From assembly GCA_900539655.1 (NCBI GenBank), contig UQCR01000139.1, positions 1-15,522 of the forward strand: a stretch of 15,522 nucleotides of DNA. Direction: 5' to 3'. The notes under the pieces were generated by a model, which made no database searches, was not told the origin of the DNA, and worked only from the letters and a program-made list of their open reading frames with translations. The position numbers and the translations under genes are program-made. The DNA is from an uncultured Robinsoniella sp. (lineage in GTDB: Bacteria > Bacillota > Clostridia > Lachnospirales > Lachnospiraceae). Numbering within the stretch: the first letter of the stretch is position 1; the number at the start of each line of letters is the position of its first letter. Below, one piece after another: positions 13,451 to 15,522 of the stretch.

Positions 13451-13879
13451 ATGGTTACGAGGATTTATAAGGATGGTTTGCCAACAGATGCAAAAGCAAT
13501 AAGAAAGGCTGTTTTTATGGAAGAACAAGGCTTTAGAAATGAATTTGATGAAATTGATCTTGAAGCAGCACATATTGTAATATACAATGAAAAAGCATTC
13601 CCAATTGCAACTTGCCGGGTATTTAAAGATCATGGTCATGAAGAAAATGCCTACTGTATCGGACGTTTGGCGGTACTCAAAGATTACAGAGGTAAGAATA
13701 TTGGGGCGGAATTAATTAAAGAAGCTGAAAAATATGTGTTTGATCAGGGCGGGCATAGAATTTACCTTCATGCACAAACCAGAGTAAGTAATTTCTATCA
13801 GAAATTAGGGTTTGCTCAATATGGGGAAGAGGATGAAGAAGAAGGCTGTCCTCATATATGGATGAAAAAAGAATTTTAA
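13451..13879 (+). CDS. GNAT family N-acetyltransferase (ElaA/YjcF-like)
   Basis: A 142-residue cytoplasmic enzyme predicted to transfer an acetyl group from acetyl-CoA; the acceptor is unknown. The N-terminal part (RKAVFMEEQGFRNEFDEID) is typical of the YjcF/ElaA subgroup. The acetyl-CoA loop is RLAVLKDYRGKNIG (about 72-85) followed by helix AELIKEAEKY, and the last motif is FYQKLGFAQYGEEDEEEGCPH. GAAAGGA lies ten bases before the ATG, immediately after the AAC-rich tract, so the tract forms the 5' untranslated region. It may be transcribed with the MATE gene, as no separate promoter or terminator is evident between them. Confidence 0.93.
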   Translation: MVTRIYKDGLPTDAKAIRKAVFMEEQGFRNEFDEIDLEAAHIVIYNEKAFPIATCRVFKDHGHEENAYCIGRLAVLKDYRGKNIGAELIKEAEKYVFDQGGHRIYLHAQTRVSNFYQKLGFAQYGEEDEEEGCPHIWMKKEF

Positions 13880-13884
13880 CATAA

Positions 13885-13918
13885 TTTTCGGGAGAGTGCT
13901 TGTACACTCTCCCGAAAA
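13885..13918. other. Strong hairpin between convergent genes
   Basis: A perfect 14-bp stem (TTTTCGGGAGAGTG and its complement) with loop CTTGTA. The arms begin with T and end with A, so neither strand has a U-tract after the stem as a classic intrinsic terminator would. It may still protect or end both transcripts, given its place between the GNAT gene and the minus-strand gene. Confidence 0.6.
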
Positions 13919-13922
13919 CACA

Positions 13923-14328
13923 TTATAATAGAAGGAAATCTTTCTTTTCAAGAATGGCAGCTACATTCTTAGCAGTATCTGCGCCAAAAACCTGAGTTCC
14001 GGCTTCTGATTCTGCAAAACAGATTAAATTGTCAATTGGCATAATATCTGCTTCCAGTTCTTCGATATACTTTTTCGTTTCAGCTGCACTACTGCTCGAA
14101 AGATGAAAATACAGATGTATTAATTTCTTCCACATCAGCAGCAATATTTGAAGCGGCGGAAGCTGAGTCTAACGGGGTATTTGCGACTTTGTGGCTTAGT
14201 ATAGACGACAACATGCAACCGACTGTTGCCAGGTCAGCAGCCAGTACGGCAATTTCTTTTTCGGACAGACATTCAGAGAGCTGACAGGCTATGGAAGACA
14301 GAAAATAAAGGTTGGTACAATTCTTCAT
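13923..14328 (-). pseudogene. DUF6774-like small protein gene, apparently frameshifted
   Basis: Two overlapping minus-strand frames together look like one protein. The first (14328 to 14089) starts MKNCTNLYFLSSIACQLSEC, then LSEKEIAVLAADLATVGCML, a pattern I associate with DUF6774; it ends at a TAG after SSFEQ. The second frame takes over near 14100 with SAAETKKYIEELEADIMPID, then FGADTAKNVAAILEKKDFLLL, ending at 13923. Its upstream part is only a shadow of the first frame, and no ribosome binding site precedes its ATG at 14144. The second frame is +1 relative to the first. ATG 14328 is chosen because GGAG lies nine bases upstream; 14352 is an alternative. It could be a true pseudogene, a sequencing indel, or two genes. 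Confidence 0.55.
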
Positions 14329-14512
14329 TAAGGAAAACTCCATATTTTTCATCCATTTATAATATGTGTCAGATTAAAAATTGTGCTATACAAAAACTAA
14401 AAATTGATTTCTCTATCAGTATTTAACACACAAATTCTTATGTTGATCCAAGCAGCCTGGGAAGGGTATAACAGAGAGCAAGTAAAATCAAGCGGTAAAC
14501 TAAATATTTCTC

Positions 14513-14518
14513 TATAAT
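14513..14518 (+). promoter_or_regulatory. -10 element before the AraC-type gene
   Basis: A perfect TATAAT lies 36 bases before the ATG. No convincing -35 is found at 16-19 nt upstream, so an activator may be needed. The rest of 14353-14512 shows nothing else I can support. Confidence 0.4.
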
Positions 14519-14553
14519 ACATTTAGGGTGGTTGAAACGAGGTGAACAGACGA

Positions 14554-15522
14554 ATGTACGAGTGGAAGAAGCAAATTCAAATAATTGTGGATGAGATTGA
14601 CAAATGTATTAAAAATTGTAATGATGAAGCATTGACTCTGAGCTATCTGTCCCGCAGGCTGGGGTATTCCGAATTCCATACAACAAGAAAATTTAAAGAA
14701 ATATCAGGAATGCAATTCAGGGATTATCTGCGTCTTAGAAGATTAGCCTTTGCGCTTATAGCGGTGCGGGACAGTGAAAAGAGCTTCCTGGATATAGCTT
14801 TTGATTATGGGTTTTCATCTCACGAAGCGTTTACCAGAGCGTTCAAGAGAACGTATGGTTTTACGCCCAGTGAATATCGAAAAATCCCCAGGCCGGTTGT
14901 ACTTCGTACAAAAATTACCCTTTTTGACCGCTACTTTTTAGGATTAGGAGAAATTGGTATGTTAAAATCGACAGGAGAAATAAAAATTTACTTTGTAACC
15001 ATTCCGGCACACAAATTTTTGCACATTAAAAACTATGAGAGTAACGGGTATTGGGATTTTTGGCAAAAGCAAAGCCTGGTTCCAGGACAGGACTGCGATA
15101 CAATCTGCGGTTTACTGGATAGCATCAAGGGCAAGCTGGATGATGACGGAGGAAGTGAATCAAACAGCAGCAGCGGCCAGATTATGGCATATATGAATGA
15201 CCCCATGGGCAGGCTCTGCGACTGGAATATTCCCCGTACAGAGTGCTATGGTGTGCGCCTTCCTTTGGACTATAATGGAGAGGTACCGCCGCAAATGCTT
15301 ATGATTGATGTTCCGGAAGCAGAGTATATTGTTTTTGAACATGGACCGTTTGACTATGAGCAGGAAAAACAAAGTGTGGAGGAATCAGTGGAAAATGCAA
15401 TGGCATCCTTTGATTTTACAGGAACGGGTTATTGCTATGATACTTCTCCAGGCAGAATGATATATTTCTATCATGATCCGGAGAGGTTCTGGAAGTATGT
15501 GAGACCAGTACGGAGGGCAGAA
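14554..15522 (+). CDS. AraC-family regulator with GyrI-like effector domain, 3' partial
   Basis: 323 codons are open to the window end with no stop. The protein is probably almost complete, as WKYVRPVR is near the usual C-terminus. Residues about 8-110 form the double helix-turn-helix of AraC/XylS regulators: LSYLSRRLGYSEFHTTRKF as the first, and IAFDYGFSSHEAFTRAFK followed by YGFTPSEYRK as the second. From about 125 onward is a GyrI-like ligand-binding domain (FVTIPAHKFLHIKNYESNG, WNIPRTECYGVRLP, EYIVFEHGPFDY). The HTH comes first, as in the MarA/Rob type with a C-terminal effector domain. GAGGTG lies nine bases before ATG 14554; an in-frame GTG at 14542 is possible but would remove that site. 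Targets are unknown. Confidence 0.93.
   Translation, partial: MYEWKKQIQIIVDEIDKCIKNCNDEALTLSYLSRRLGYSEFHTTRKFKEISGMQFRDYLRLRRLAFALIAVRDSEKSFLDIAFDYGFSSHEAFTRAFKRTYGFTPSEYRKIPRPVVLRTKITLFDRYFLGLGEIGMLKSTGEIKIYFVTIPAHKFLHIKNYESNGYWDFWQKQSLVPGQDCDTICGLLDSIKGKLDDDGGSESNSSSGQIMAYMNDPMGRLCDWNIPRTECYGVRLPLDYNGEVPPQMLMIDVPEAEYIVFEHGPFDYEQEKQSVEESVENAMASFDFTGTGYCYDTSPGRMIYFYHDPERFWKYVRPVRRAE

Noticed and set aside
13058..13639. Long minus-strand open frames encoding Cys/Val-rich sequence, including 13168-13395
   Set aside because: They are antisense translations of the AAC/GAC microsatellite and of the MATE and GNAT genes, with no ribosome binding site; stop-free length comes from repeat composition.
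13885..13918. Hairpin as a classic rho-independent terminator
   Set aside because: No U-tract follows the stem on either strand; kept as a hairpin only.

Overview
The window reads as a low-GC Gram-positive gut-type clostridium, most likely a Lachnospiraceae member. The grounds are strong AGGAGG-type ribosome binding sites, sigma-A-like promoters, SipW-type export genes and several small protein types familiar from that family. No rRNA, tRNA, insertion sequence or CRISPR array is visible. No taxon can be proven from the sequence alone.

Bases 1-7420 form one tightly packed plus-strand operon for a SipW-dependent extracellular matrix or fibre (TasA/BsaA type). It holds a very large beta-helix/Cna-B-like surface protein (cut at the window start, N-terminal 36-bp repeats), a first BsaA-like subunit, the ER/archaeal-type signal peptidase SipW, two further BsaA-like subunits, and a TasA-fold-like protein with an ordinary Sec signal and a C-terminal LPPKTG sorting signal. 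The likely division of labour is that SipW matures the subunits, the subunits polymerise, the sortase substrate anchors the fibre to the wall, and the large protein is an associated adhesin. Three of these proteins share a ~50-residue segment at the same place, just before the last beta strand. I regard this as the most interesting possibly undescribed feature. The operon ends in a hairpin terminator shared with a convergent 496-residue XRE-type regulator (7504-8994, minus), a candidate regulator of the matrix genes.

Bases 9000-11780 are a mosaic of small genes: a 66-aa unknown protein divergent from a 72-aa Cro/C1-type regulator with interleaved operator-like repeats; a membrane-anchored small protein preceded by a very short XRE protein; a stand-alone tandem helicase-associated (HA) domain protein whose promoter is flanked by two copies of a 24-bp dyad; a 43-aa cysteine-rich protein; and a 69-aa coiled-coil protein with its own promoter and terminator.

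Bases 11800-15522 carry a MATE efflux transporter whose promoter -10 lies inside a perfect dyad and whose leader contains an intrinsic terminator (dual control is likely), a ~180-bp AAC/GAC microsatellite tract overlapping the end of that gene, a GNAT acetyltransferase, an apparently frameshifted small gene (DUF6774-like) and the start of an AraC-family regulator with a GyrI-like domain that runs off the window end.
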